The notes under the pieces were generated by a model. That model did no database searches and was not told the origin of the DNA. It was given only the letters and a program-made list of their open reading frames with translations. From NCBI RefSeq assembly GCF_027887165.1, contig NC_077232.1, positions 10,726,257-10,790,256 on the forward strand: a stretch of DNA of 64,000 nucleotides, written 5' to 3'. This document shows positions 10,287 through 21,499 of the stretch, one piece after another (within the stretch, counting starts at the first letter, position 1; each line of letters starts with the position of its first letter). Origin of the DNA: Monodelphis domestica. Its lineage: Eukaryota > Chordata > Mammalia > Didelphimorphia > Didelphidae. Both the position numbers and the translations under genes were made by a program.

Positions 10287-11802
10287 ATGGGTGCCCCTGG
10301 GGGAAAGATCAACCGGCCGCGGACGGTGACTGCCTGGGTCCCCATCGGATGATCCCTCGGCAACTCGGGCCTGGCTGCTTTCCCCATGCCCCTGCCTTCG
10401 GCCCGCGCCGGCCTAGTGGCCCTTTTGCCCCAGCCCACGCAGCCTTCCTCTGCCCCGCTTCTCCTCCCCGACCCCTCCGGCGGGGTAGCTGGGGGGCAGC
10501 GAACAGGGGGCGGGGTGGGCGGGATTGCTACCACGGGCTAACTCCTTGACCCTCCCTACCCTAACTCTGCTGCCCTTCCTCCCCAGGAGCTGAAAAAGAA
10601 ACTGTTCAAGCGGCGCCGAGTGCTGAGCCGGGAGCGGAGGCGGCAGCACCGGGTGGTCGGGGCAGTGGTGGACGAGGGGCTTATTACTCGCCATCATCTC
10701 AAGAAGCGGGCGTGAGTCCCCAGGGACCTCGGACTTTCCCACTGCTTCTTCTTGCCACTGTCGTGCCCCCTATTTCCCAAGCCTTTCCTAGAGGACCTCC
10801 CAACAGAGGGAGGGAATTTTAGGCATAAGGGACGGCCAGTGCAAAGGCGGGGAGACCGGAGATGGAGGACAGAAAGACAGTTTGGCGGGCTGGAGGCCTA
10901 TGAATATGTTGTATTGCCCTGTGGGAGCCGGTTTAAGGCTGTTTTAAGTACAGCATTTACCCACTGTAGCTTCTCAATCAGTGCTTTGTTGCCTGGAGTG
11001 AATCGAGGTAGTGTAGACCAGTTGTTGTCTCCAGCACCTTCTTATGTCCTATGATCCTATAATCACTGGCTGTCCCACCCCCACCCCTTTGGATAAAGAG
11101 ACTGAGCTGCTTCTGACCCTGCACCTGGCTCCCACCCATAGGAGTCTGGGGCAAAAGCCTGGAGGCCCTTTGAGAATTCAGGCAGCAATGAGTAAATATT
11201 GACTGTTGCTTCCTGGGTGCCAGGCCCCAGGGATAGAATGGAAAAAGTCCTGCCCTCAAAGCACTCACCTTCTTGGGGGGGGGGAATAATGTGTACCCAT
11301 ATAAGGGAATGCAGAATGTACACAAAATGCAAAGTGATTTCCCTGGGAAGGGATTGCTGACTTGGAGCAATCAGGAAAGGCCTCCTGCAGGAGGCTGCCT
11401 CTGAGTTAACCCTCGCTGGAGTTTCTTTGCTCATTTCTTTTAGGTCCAGTGCCCGGGCCAACATCACCCTGTCTGGGAAGAAGCGAAGGAAACTTTTGCA
11501 ACAGATCCGGCATGCCCAGAAGGAGAAGGCTGCTATGGAAGGTGAGGGGGATGGAGGGGATGAAGGTGGGGACAGAGAGATAACTCAGTCTTCTCCAGGA
11601 AGAGATGGGGAATGGGGGGGACAGAGAGAGGTGAACGTTAAGGAGTTTTTCTGCTGTCTGACCTTTCCCTGGTACCCCTTGGTCAGTGGAAGCCCCCCTG
11701 AAGCCAGGAAGGACTACTGAGGCAAAACCTAGAAGGCAGAAGAAAATGAAAACTGGAGTCATCCAGGATGTGGAGATGGAAAACCTAGAACCTGACAGCT
11801 GA
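10287..11802 (+). CDS. C11orf98: C11orf98 homologue, small basic protein
   Basis: Four exons (10287-10325, 10587-10711, 11444-11541, 11687-11802) join in phase to 125 codons plus stop (human 123). The start [13 protein letters not shown] and the segment [19 protein letters not shown] are nearly identical to human, as is [13 protein letters not shown]. The first 90 residues are strongly Lys/Arg-rich, suggesting a nuclear or nucleolar protein that binds RNA or ribosomal precursors; this is inference and no enzymatic motif is present. The C-terminal 40 residues are less conserved and end in an acidic tail. The promoter is divergent from the snoRNA host. Confidence 0.93.
11160..11405. repeat. Degenerate L2-like interspersed repeat
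   Basis: C11orf98 intron 2 holds a sequence resembling the common ...GGTGCCAGGCCCCAGGGATA... / CTGCCCTCAAAGCACTCAC module, with related words near 6340-6420. Family naming is tentative. Confidence 0.4.
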
Positions 11803-12010
11803 GCCCCAGCAACCTCAGAAGAGAGAGACTATCCCTTCCGTTAGGACAACGAGGCAGAGCCCTCCCCAGACAGGCTCCAGTCTTTCCCCCTCCTCCCCGC
11901 CTGCCCCTCCACTCTTCAAATCCCTTTGCTGGGGGGGTGTCAGATATTGCTTCCTTTGCTTTGGGGGGGGGGGGCAGGAGGCAGATGGCTCAGTAGTGAT
12001 GACAGTTGGC

Positions 12011-12016
12011 AATAAA
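12011..12016 (+). terminator. C11orf98 polyadenylation signal
   Basis: AATAAA about 210 bp after the stop codon. Confidence 0.85.
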
Positions 12017-12374
12017 GTCATTTGAATTCTGGCTGCCATGTTCATGTGATTCTCTGGAAAGAGGGGGATATGGTAGGGGGGAGGCAAAAACCATTGTGGT
12101 GGGGGGATGGGAACAGAGCTGATTTAAGTACCTGGGACAAGTGACCCAGTCCAGAGGAACCAGCTAAGGGTTGGCAGGAAGAAGGCAACCCCTACTCCAC
12201 AGATGGATGGTTCTGTCTTTCTTGGGTGAACTATAGTTTGCCGGGTGTGCTCCTGAATTACCCAAGAGCCTTCCAAATAGCATCACCAAGGCCCCAAGTG
12301 TGAGGAGATCTGGGTTAGTCCCTTCTTCCTTTCCTAGCGTTCCAGTCTGTAATTGTTCTACTTCCTGACCAGTT

Positions 12375-12600
12375 TGGTGTTTCAGTGAATAGAATACCGA
12401 ATTGAGTTAGGAAGATGCAAGTTCAAATTTTCCCTCCTATTCTTAGTAACCCTGGGTAAGTCATTTACCCCTGGCTCCCTCAGCTTACCTGTAAAATGAG
12501 GATAATAATAGCACCTGTCTCCTAGGCTATGGTGAGGATAAATTGAGACTATATTTGTAAAGTTGTTCCTTAAAGGAATGTATAAATGCTAGGTATGTGG
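12375..12600 (+). mobile_element. MIR/MAR1-like CORE-SINE
   Basis: Near full-length: head region, box-B-like AAGTTCAAATTT, the CTGGGTAAGTCATTTACC stretch, the CORE TTACCTGTAAAATGAGGATA, and a tail ending in ATAAATGCTAGGTATG. Confidence 0.85.
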
Positions 12601-13029
12601 TTGTTTGGGGAAGTAGAAGGCAAAGTTGTATCACTCAAGACAAGTCATTGTAACTGGTGACTCCATAGCTTCACTCAGCCTTTGAGAGCCCCTCAGGCAG
12701 CAAGGAGATCAAATCAGTCCGTACTCAAGGAAATGAACTCAAACAAATGCTTTGGCCCGTGATGAGCAGATGGGATTTACTGGGAAAGCCCCGGATGTTG
12801 GGAAAGATGGCAAGCAAAAGGAGAAGAGGACGCAATGCACGTGAACTTGGACAGTCTTGGAGAAATAGTGGAGGAGAGAAGGACCAACCCTCGTGCAGGG
12901 GTGCACAATGAGTCAGGCCTCTCTGGACAGCAGCCTGCAAAGCCCCACTTCCAGCAGGAGCCTTTCAGCCCTTGGGGACCTTTCTCTGTTACCTTGCATG
13001 CAGTCCCCTCCACATTCTGCTAGTGAGAT

Positions 13030-13165
13030 CAAAGGAAATTAATCTTTTTCAAGCATCCAGCACCCTGCTGGGCACAGTTTTGTTTCAGGCATTTGGGGCT
13101 CTTTGTGACCCCATTTGGGATTTTGTTGACACATAGTAGGTGTTTAATAAATACTTATTCCCTTC
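13030..13165 (+). mobile_element. L2-type LINE 3' end fragment
   Basis: ACACATAGTAGGTGTTTAATAAATACTT is a typical L2/CR1-clade 3' terminus; here only its 3' part is readable (13131 onward), preceded by a degenerate GGCTCTTTGTGACCCCATTT segment. Confidence 0.6.
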
Positions 13166-13200
13166 CTTCCCTTTCCTTTCTCACTCCTCCGGTATAATGC

Positions 13201-13410
13201 TTTTTTTGTTTGTTTTTTTAACCCTGACCTTCTGTCTTAGAATGAATACTGTGTATTGGCTCCAAGGCAGAAGAGCGGTCAGGGCTAGCAATGGGGGTCA
13301 AGTGACTTGCCCAGGATCACACAGCTAGAAAGTGTCTGAGGCCAGATTTGAGCCCAGGATCTCCCACCTCTAAGCCTGGCACTCTGGCTATTGAGCAATG
13401 GAGCTGCCCC
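13201..13410 (-). mobile_element. Marsupial tRNA-headed SINE (WSINE1-like), antisense
   Basis: A poly(T) run then AACCCTGACCTTCTGTCTTA, CAAGTGACTTGCCCAGGATC and ACACAGCTAG, ending in the reversed tRNA-like head (GAGCTGCCCC). This is the same family as the copy at 14087-14286. Confidence 0.85.
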
Positions 13411-13479
13411 AGTAGACTGTATTGATTTGTTCCCTTTTGTGTATCAGCTTTGTCTCTTCAACAAAATGGTCAATTTCTT

Positions 13480-13657
13480 TTCCTTTTTTTAACCCTCACC
13501 TACAGTCTTAGAATGGAAACTGAGTATCAGTCCAAAGTGGAAGGGCTAGGCAATGAAAGTGAAGTGATTTGTCCAGCCACCCAGCTAGGAGTATCTGAGG
13601 TCACTCTGGAACCCAGTGTCTTCCAGGCTCCAGGTGAGGTGCTCTTTCCACACTTCT
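13480..13657 (-). mobile_element. Marsupial SINE (WSINE1-like), antisense, with duplication
   Basis: Diverged copy starting with poly(T)/AACCCTCACCTACAGTCTTA. AAATGGTCAATTTCTT (13464-13479) and AAATGGTCAGTTTCTT (13658-13673) flank it, a 16-bp target-site duplication with one mismatch. Confidence 0.85.
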
Positions 13658-13924
13658 AAATGGTCAGTTTCTTGAGAGGGGGACTTAGCATTATACAGTC
13701 AGGCAGTATCCCAGATGCCTAATCAGTGATTTTATTAAGTGACTGGATTTCTAAGGGATCCAGGGGAGCTATGAGTTAATCAGAAACTAATCAATCCAGA
13801 TGAATGCCCAGTAAAGAAGCAAAGTCTGAAAAGGTCTTATTACATACATCAGGACTCATCCTCTGACTAGCTCTCCCTCTGTGACCCAGTTTGGGTCTCC
13901 AGCTCTTACTCTAAACCCACTTTG

Positions 13925-14045
13925 GTGACTTTCCTTATGAGGAAGGTACTATTATCAGCCCCATTTTACAGATGAAGAAATTGAGGCTGAGATTAGGGGA
14001 CTTGCCTGTATACTAGTGTCTAAGTGTCAAACTCTGGTCTTCCTG
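13925..14045 (-). mobile_element. MIR-like fragment, antisense
   Basis: CCCCATTTTACAGATGAAG followed by AAATTGAGGCTGAG and GGACTTGCCTG is the reverse complement of the MIR core. Confidence 0.75.
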
Positions 14046-14086
14046 ACCTGGCTGTTGCTTCTCAATCCTTCCTGTCCTTGATTTTT

Positions 14087-14286
14087 TTTTTAAACCCTTA
14101 CCTTCCATCTTGGAGTTAATACTGTGTATTGGCTCCAAGGTAGAAGAGTGGTAAGGGCTAGGCAATGGGGGTCAAGTGACTTGCCCAGGGTCACACAGCT
14201 GGGAAGTGTCTAAGGCCAGATTTGAACCTAGGACCTCCCGTCTCTAGGCCTGGCTCTCAATCCACTGAGCCACCCAGCTGCCCCCT
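14087..14286 (-). mobile_element. Marsupial SINE (WSINE1-like), best-preserved copy
   Basis: This is the clearest member of the family: poly(T), ACCTTCCATCTTGGAGTTAA, TGTGTATTGGCTCCAAGG, GTCAAGTGACTTGCCCAGGG, TTTGAACCTAGGACC (box B reversed) and CCACTGAGCCACCCAGCTGC (tRNA head reversed). The direct repeat TGTCCTTGATTTTT lies at 14073-14086 and 14287-14300. Confidence 0.92.
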
Positions 14287-14754
14287 TGTCCTTGATTTTT
14301 AAGTGATCTCATTTACCCGCTTCTCTCTTCCCTTCCTTGCCTCCCTGATGTAGAACTGATACATATTTTAAAATATTTGTTGTATTTACTCACTGAGCTG
14401 CTGTTACATATTGAATAAGTTGTATTTCAGGTGTTCAGTTTTAAAAATAAAGAAGTTGATTTTGTTGCATTTCTTTATTCAGTGAAGAGTCAAAAGAACT
14501 GGAGGATGACCTCCATTCCCTTGGCTGGATCCTCCAGCAGAAGTGTCTGTATTGCTGATGGAGAGTTCCAACTCAAGGGAGATGGCTGATTCCATTTCCT
14601 GTCTCCATTTATCCTCCTTCTCTCAGTGACCTTTGACAATAAACTCACTGCCTCCCACATCCAATCTCTGCCTTAGACAGAGGATAAGGGCTGCAGAAAG
14701 TGTCTCCTGCCCCAGAGATGCACAAATAGGACCTGCTGCTGACAATGAATTTAT

Positions 14755-14950
14755 TCTTAACACTTTACTTTCTGTCTTAGAATCAATGCTGTGTATTGGT
14801 TCCAAGGCAGAAGAATGCTAAGGGCTGTACAATGGGGAGTAAGTGACTTGCCCAGAGTCACACAGCTAGGAAGTATCTGGATCTAGATTTGAACCCAGGA
14901 CCTTCTATCTCTAGGCAGGCTTTCTATACATTGAGATACCTAGTTGCCCC
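14755..14950 (-). mobile_element. Marsupial SINE (WSINE1-like), antisense
   Basis: Full-length diverged copy ending in TACCTAGTTGCCCC. The box-B complement GATTTGAACCCAGGACC is intact. Confidence 0.85.
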
Positions 14951-14979
14951 TGGTAATTAATTAAAAAACAACAACAAAT

Positions 14980-15330
14980 AAACAACCTTCTCTTCCCTCT
15001 TAGAATTAATACTAAGCAAATCTGATCTCAGACACTTCCCAGCTGTGTGACCCTGGGCAAGTCACTTGACCCCCATTGCCTAGCCCTGACCACTCTTCTG
15101 CCTTGGAGACAATACACAGTATTGACTCCAAGATGGAAGGTAAGGGTTAAAAAAAAAAAGAATTAATACTAAGTATTTAGTTCTAAGGCAGAAGAGTAGT
15201 AAAGGTTAAACAATGGAGGTTAAGTGACTTGTCTAGGGTCATCCAGCTAGGGCTGTCTGAGGCCAGAGTAGAGGCCAGGTCCTCCAGATTCCAGGTCTGG
15301 AGCTTTGCTCACTGTGCTACTGAGTTTAAT
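14980..15330 (-). mobile_element. Marsupial SINE split by a second SINE
   Basis: The left part (to 15016) and right part (from 15160) form one antisense WSINE1-like copy, interrupted by a sense copy of the same family. The 14-mer GAATTAATACTAAG stands at both edges of the insert. Confidence 0.88.
15017..15159 (+). mobile_element. 5'-truncated SINE nested in an older copy
   Basis: Sense copy starting just after box B (CAAATCTGATCTCAGACAC) and ending in a poly(A) tail. Flanked by the 14-bp duplication at 15003-15016 and 15160-15173. It has few changes from the family pattern, so it is the younger of the two. Confidence 0.9.
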
Positions 15331-15384
15331 TAATTAACCAACAATTAAGGATTAATTATGAGCATAAAATGGTGACACTATAAT

Positions 15385-15570
15385 AGCAGCACTTATACAG
15401 CATTATAGATATATTCCCTCATTTGACCCTCACAACCATCCTGGGAGGTAGGCACTATTACTAGCCCTATTTAACAGATGAGACAGACAGAGGTTAAGGG
15501 ACTTGACAAAGGGAGAAGTGTCTGAAATTGGATTTGAACTCTGTTCCTAACTCCAGGACCAGGACTCTCT
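15385..15570 (-). mobile_element. MIR-like SINE, antisense
   Basis: TCATTTGACCCTCACAACCA, then TGGGAGGTAGGCACTATTA and TTAACAGATGAGA follow the reverse-complement MIR order. Confidence 0.85.
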
Positions 15571-16147
15571 CCATGAGTTCCTAGGGACCTCTAAATAGAA
15601 GCCAGTCTTCTCTCTCCTAGGGGTGTAGGGAGAACACAAGGTTTTACCTCAGTTTCCCCATTTAAGAATGTGGAAAAGTGCTGTGGAAATATGCACTAGG
15701 CCTATCAGGTGGGAAGTACGGAGATCTGCCTCGGAGTGGGGATAGGGAGGTGTTCTGTCCTTTAAGATTCGTCCATAGGGATTAGTCAGGGCCTCAGTTT
15801 TCCCATCCGCAAAATGGAAGCCTTGCACGTCTTTTCTCTCTGCAGTCCGTGGGCTGGTTCTGAGGAGGATGGAGCCTTTAGCACCTTGGCCCCGCCCCAC
15901 GCTCACTTTCCCTCTTTGGCCCCGCCTCCTCGCTCTTCTCCCCTCCCCGAGGCCTGGGAGGGATGCGGAACGTTTCTCCTACGGCGTCAGGCGGCGTCGG
16001 AAGCTTTTGCGCGTGACCCTTCCATGCTGGTTCCTCTCTCGCCCGCCCAGCGCGCTTGCGCAGTGTCCGCGCCCCGCCGCTCCCGCCCCCGCCGCCTCGC
16101 CGGTCGCCGCCGTAGCCGCCTTAGCCGCCTCCGGCTCCGGCCCCGGG

Positions 16148-19100
16148 ATGTCGGCACTATGTGACCCCGCCGGGCCCCCGGCCCCACCCGCGCCCGCCGC
16201 CCATGGGCCCGCGTCCCCGCTCAGGTGCGTGGGCGCCGGCAATCAGGGATCGAGGAGCCCTTCCCATTGTACAGATGGGGAAACTGAGGCCGCGAGGGGA
16301 CGACTCACCGGAAACACGAGGGCGACCAGCCGGGGCTCTAGTTTTGGAAACAGGCCCCCGGACAGACGGACAGACGGACGGACGGACGGGCGGGCAGACG
16401 GACGGACGGAGAGAGGGAGGGAGGGAGAGAGAGAAGGAAGAGGGTCTTGGCCATGGGCCTTCGGGTGCATAAAAAAACAGCTGAGCACTAGCTCAGCTAG
16501 TCTAGGCAAGCTTGGGATTTCTAGGGAAGGTCGAGGAAGGACGGTGCCCCTGGGTGCTGGGCGCAGCCAGTGCAAAGGCATGGAGGACAGAGATGAAAGC
16601 ACAGCATGGAATGGGAGCAGGGGTTGGGCTAGCTTTAAAAACAAAGTAGTTTATGCTAGTGAGGCAGTGGGGAGCCATGGGGGGATCTGGAGTGGTTGAG
16701 TATCATGATTCACTCACCAGGAGGAAGATGCCTGGGCTGGGGTCCAATCCGAATTGGACCTCCAGTGGAAAGTCTGAGCTAGGGAAAAAGGGAAAGAAGG
16801 GGATGGAGACCAGAGATGCTCCTCACCTGGAGTGGTCAGCCAAGGGGTGAGGCAAAAGGGACAGACATGAAGATGGAAGAAAACCTGAGTGGTTTGGAGG
16901 AATGGTGGGGGCAGCAAGAGAGGAGGAGCTGCTAACAGGATGTCCAAGAAGGTTGAGGACTGAATGCAAAGATTTAAGAATCCCCAGCACTGAGATGGTC
17001 GTTGTAATGGTCTTCACCCAGAGAAGAGAAGAGAGCCCTGGCACACCAGCAGCTGCCACCAGACTGACAACCAGAAGAGAATGATGTCACCAGAGACTGA
17101 GGGGGGTGCAGTTGAGGCTACTAGGATGCAGATAGTGGGAGAAAGCCTTTGCACTTAACAAGGAAGAGAGCAGTTTCAGTTATGGGGAGTCACAAGCCAC
17201 ATTTCCAGGGATTCAAAAGGAAGGGCATGGAGTCATTGGGGATAGACAAGGGATCTTCCCACTGATTCTAGTGTTATCACTTCCCTCCTGGGTGACCCTG
17301 GGCAAGTCACTTAACTCCCACTGCCCAACCCTTAACTGCTCTTCTGCCTTGGAACCAATACACAGTATTGATTCTAAGATGTAAGGTTAAAGGTTATAAA
17401 AAAAAAGGGAGTGCCCTTGATATTGCCTCTTAGGATGATAGGGTTGAAGAAGGAAGGGATTCAAGGACCTTGAACTGAACAGACGGGGAAATCAAGGCCA
17501 GAGAGAGGCCTAGACACTGGTCTTCTGAAGTCACATTCAATCCTCTTTCTGTTCCCTCAATTTGTGGTCAGAGAATCATAGCCTCATATAGTGAGAGCTG
17601 AAGGGACTTTTAAAGACCACCAAGACCAGACATAGCTGGGCAGCCTAATGCCCTGCTGCATTTGGAGTTAGAAAGGGGCGGTGGGCACAAATCTGCTCTC
17701 TTTTGGCTGTGTGACCTTAGACAGGTCCTTTCCCCTCTCTGAGCCTGACAAGATGGTGCCCAGGCATCTTTGTAGTCCAAAGTCATTTAGCTAGTTGGCC
17801 TGAATCTTTATTAGCTTTCATGATAAGTGGGATCCCAGAAGCCCAGTGTAGGGGAAGGAGGCTTAGGTCTCCCATCAAGTAGCTCTGTGATCTTAAGCAT
17901 CCCCCTTTTATGGGGTTTCAGTTTACTGTGAGGGAACTCCACGGTCCCTCCTGATTCTGTCATTTCCTAATTCTGTGATGCCATTTGGAGGATTGTGCTC
18001 AGTGCTGGGAGCCAGTTTTGGGAGAGATGATCCCATGGCCATGATCTGTGAAGGAAGAGGCCTGGAGAATAGCAGTCTTGGCTGGGATGGAGGGAGGACC
18101 CTAATGGCCCTCTTCAGGTATTTGCAGGAACCAAGAGCTGTAACAGGGAGATGTCAGCTTATCCAAGGTAGTGCTTACTAACAGAAATGTCCCAAAGCTG
18201 AGCAGGCTGTCTTGGGTGGAGGTAGCCGCTGTGGGATGACTGTTTCTTAGGGATGTCCTCCAGCTCCCATTCAGGTATGGATCAGCTTATCGAAGCTACA
18301 AGGGACTTTCCTTTGGCTTGGTAGTGAGGCAGAAGGCTCCTATAGGCCCCTTCTGGCTCTCTGTCAGTACTAGGATTGAAGACCTGCCTAACTTCTCTCT
18401 CTTCTTCACAGTGCCCAGGAGCTGGCTCAGGAGATAAAAGCCTTTCTAACTGGTGTTGATCCAGTTCTGGGACATCAGCTGTCACCTCGTGACCATGCCC
18501 GCTGTGGTCTCCTCCTGCTTCGCTCCTTGCCCCCAGCACGGGCAGCCGTCCTTGACCACCTAAGGAGTGTCTTTGATGAGAGTGTCCGGGCCCACCTAGC
18601 TACACTGGATGATGGTGCTACTACAGGCCCCCAACATCTCCGCCCGCCACTCCCTTCCCACGTGCCTTCAGGGGGCCCTGGTCTAGAAGATGTTGTTCAG
18701 GAGGTGCAGCAAGTGCTTTCTGAGTTCATCCGGGCCAACCCGAAGGCCTGGGCCCCAGTGGTTAGTGCCTGGTCTATTGACCTCATGGGACAGCTGAGCA
18801 GCAAGTACTCTGGCCGCCACCAGCGGGTGCCCCATGCCGCCGGCTCCCTTAATGAGCTGCTGCAACTGTGGATGGGTTGCCGGGCCACCCGGACCCTGAT
18901 GGACATTTATGTGCAGTGCCTGTCTGCGCTCATTGGCAGTTGTCCTGATGCCTGTGTGGATGCCCTCTTGGACACCTCTGTCCAGCATTCCCCACACTTT
19001 GACTGGGTTGTGGCCCACATTGGTTCCTCGTTCCCTGGCACGATCATCTCTCGTGTCCTGTCTTGTGGCCTCAAGGATTTTTGTGTCCATAGTGGGGCTG

Positions 19101-21397
19101 GAGGGGGCAGTGGGGGAACAGGTGGTCCTACTCCAACCCCTTCAGCGGACACTTTCCCCTCAAGCCCAGCTGTCCCTGGAGAGAAGCGTGTGCCTAAGAT
19201 TGCCTCTGTTGTGGGAATCCTGGGACATTTGGCCTCCCGCCATGGGGACAGCATCCGACGAGAGCTCCTGAGAATGTTCCACGAGAGCTTGGCAGCAGGC
19301 TCGGGGGGTCGGGGGGGTGACCCCTCCCTTCAGGCCACAGTGCCCTTCTTGCTGCAGCTGGCAGTCATGTCACCAGCCCTGTTGGGAACCGTCTCTGGGG
19401 AGCTGGTGGACTGCTTGAAGCCGCCTTCTGTCCTGAGCCAGCTTCAGCAGCACTTGCAGGCCTTTGGTCGAGAGGAACTGGACAATATGCTGAGCCTGGC
19501 GGTACACTTAGTGAGCCAGGCATCAGGGTCTGGGGCCTACCGGCTCCTCCAGTTCCTGGTGGACACGGCCATGCCAGCTTCAGTCATCACACCCCCTGGC
19601 CTGGCTGTGCCCGATGCTGTCCGGGAGGCCTGTGACCGACTCATCCAGCTGCTGCTGTTGCATTTACAGAAGTTGGTGCACAATCGAGGAGGGTCCCCTG
19701 GTGAGGGCGTGCTGGGTCCTCCTCCACCTCCCCGCCCTGTGCCCTTTCTGGATGCCCTGCGGAGCCATGTTGGGGAGCTATGTGGGGAGACCCTGAGGCT
19801 GGAGAGAAAGCGTTTCCTTTGGCAACACCAGCTCCTGGGCCTGCTGTCTGTCTACACCCGACCCAGCTGTGGACCCGAGGCCTTGGGCCATCTCTTGAGC
19901 CGGGCCCGAAGCCCAGAAGAGTTGAGCTTGGCCACACAGCTCTATGCTGGGCTGGTAGTCAGTCTCTCTGGCTTGTTGCCCTTGGCCTTGTGCAATTGTC
20001 TGGCTCGTGTCCATGCAGGGACGCTTCTCCCTCCCTTCACAGCCAGGCTACTCCGGAACCTGGCATTGCTGGTGGCGTGGGAGCAGCAGGGTGGTGAAGG
20101 GCCCACTGCCCTGGGGGCCCGTGTTGGCGAGGCCATCTCTGCCCAGCTTCCTGATCTGGCTCCACTCCTGCTGCACCCTGAGGAAGAAGTGGCTGAGGCA
20201 GCTTCATCCCTGCTGGCCATCTGCCCCTTTCCTCAGGGTGCCTTGTTGCCTGCCCAGCTCTTGAGCTTGGTGAGGGCTGGGGTGTCTCGATTCTTTGCTT
20301 CCCTGAGGCTTCATGGGCCCCCAGGTGTCTCCTCTACTTCCCGCCTGCTCACAAGGCTCTCTCAGGCCTCCCCAGCTGGCCTCAAAGCAGTCCTGCAGCT
20401 TCTTGTAGAGGGAGCTTTGCACCGGGGCAATGCCGAGCTGTTTGGGGGTGAAGGAGAAGGGGGAAATGAGAATGTGCCGGCTTCCTCGTCCACTTCGGCC
20501 TCAGCCTACCTGCTGGAGACCAACAGGCGGCATACCGCAGCAGTGCCTGGTCCTGGAGGCGTCTGGTCAGTGTTTCATGCTGGAGTCATTGGCCGAGGGC
20601 TGAAACCTCCGAGGTCAGCCCATTCCCGGAGTCCACAGGAAGTGACCTACAACATGCAGAGCCTTCTTCGTCTTCTGGTGCACTGCTGTAGTGCCTCTGG
20701 AGGGTCGGAGAGCCCAGACTCCTGGGGGGCGCCAGCGCTGAGCCCTGAGGCAGCCAAAGCCGTGGCAGTGACCTTGGTGGAGAGCGTGTGCCCAGATGCT
20801 GCCGGGGCTGAGCTGGCCTGGCCCCCAGAGGACCATGCCCGAACCACAGTGGAGCGGGACCTGCGCATCGGCCGCCGGTTCAGGGAGCACCCACTGCTCT
20901 TCGAGCTGCTGAAGCTGGTGGCTGCGGCGCCCCCTGCCCTCTGCTACTGCTCAGTCCTGCTTCGGGGGCTGCTGGCGGCCCTCCTGGGTCACTGGGAGGC
21001 CTCTCGACACCTGGACACCTCCCAGTCACCGTGGCAGTTGGAGGCCTCTTGTACTCTGGTGGCAGTCATGGCCGAAGGGAGCCTGCTGCCCCCGACCTTG
21101 GGCAACATGCACGAGGTGTTCAGCCAGCTGGCCCCCTTCGAGGTGCGGCTGCTGCTGCTCAGCGTCTGGGGCTTCCTTCGAGAGCACGGCCCCCTGCCCC
21201 AGAAGTTTGCCTTCCAGCCCGAGCGGGGCCGCTTCGCCAGGGACTTCTCCAGGGAGGGTGGTGGGGCCGGGGGCCCCCACCTAGCGGTGCTGCACAGCGT
21301 CCTGCACAGGAACATTGACCGTCTGGGGCTCTTCTCTGGCCGCTTCCAGGCCTGGCCTCCCTCAGCCTTGCCAGCGCCCCAGAGGCCGGGGACATGA
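16148..21397 (+). CDS. INTS5: Integrator complex subunit 5
   Basis: Two coding exons, 16148-16224 and 18412-21397, give 1020 codons plus stop (human 1019). Exon 1 encodes a Pro/Ala-rich leader ([16 protein letters not shown]). Exon 2 carries the rest in one 2986-nt exon, beginning [14 protein letters not shown]. The protein is nearly all Leu-rich helices, a HEAT-like scaffold without catalytic motif, with conserved blocks such as [15 protein letters not shown] and [24 protein letters not shown]5 belongs to the nuclear Integrator complex, which processes snRNA 3' ends and terminates paused RNA polymerase II with its PP2A module. The 2.2-kb intron holds simple repeats and SINE copies. Confidence 0.98.
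16360..16440. repeat. GGAC/GGGA tandem repeat in INTS5 intron
   Basis: ACAGACGGACAGACGGACGG-type tetranucleotide array grading into GAGAGGGAGGGAGG. Confidence 0.9.
17255..17408 (+). mobile_element. Marsupial SINE (WSINE1-like), sense
   Basis: TGGGTGACCCTGGGCAAGTC, CTTCTGCCTTGGAACCAATA, CACAGTATTGATTCTAAGAT and a poly(A) tail, in the INTS5 intron. Confidence 0.85.
17630..17745 (+). mobile_element. MIR-like fragment
   Basis: TTTTGGCTGTGTGACCTTAG followed by CCTTTCCCCTCTCTGAGCCT resembles the central MIR region. Degenerate. Confidence 0.55.
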
Positions 21398-21470
21398 GGG
21401 CCGCCTGCCTCGGCCCCGAGTTTGAGTGCCAGCTCCAGCCCCATCACACCCCAAACCTTCTTCCTGCACT

Positions 21471-21476
21471 AATAAA
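21471..21476 (+). terminator. INTS5 polyadenylation signal
   Basis: AATAAA 74 bp after the stop codon. Confidence 0.9.
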
Positions 21477-21499
21477 GGTTGCCCAGTTTGGAAAGACCC

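Larger units (their letters stand above)
12030..15840. other. Repeat-rich spacer between C11orf98 and INTS5
   Basis: No gene seen. The spacer is built largely of SINE copies, listed separately, with short unique stretches between them. A unique AT-rich part at 14340-14480 contains an AATAAA, but I see no exon leading to it. Confidence 0.7.

Noticed and set aside
9764-10534. A 256-codon minus-strand frame across the snoRNA intron.
   Set aside because: GC-rich by-product frame with no family resemblance. It crosses the TATA box and the predicted splice donor.
14340-14480. AT-rich stretch with AATAAA, considered as the 3' end of an unannotated transcript.
   Set aside because: No exon, splice acceptor or open frame leads to it, and the spacer around it is SINE-derived.
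15869-16699. A 276-codon plus-strand frame overlapping INTS5 exon 1.
   Set aside because: It is in another frame and runs through the simple repeat and intron. The INTS5 exon is fixed by phase and sequence.
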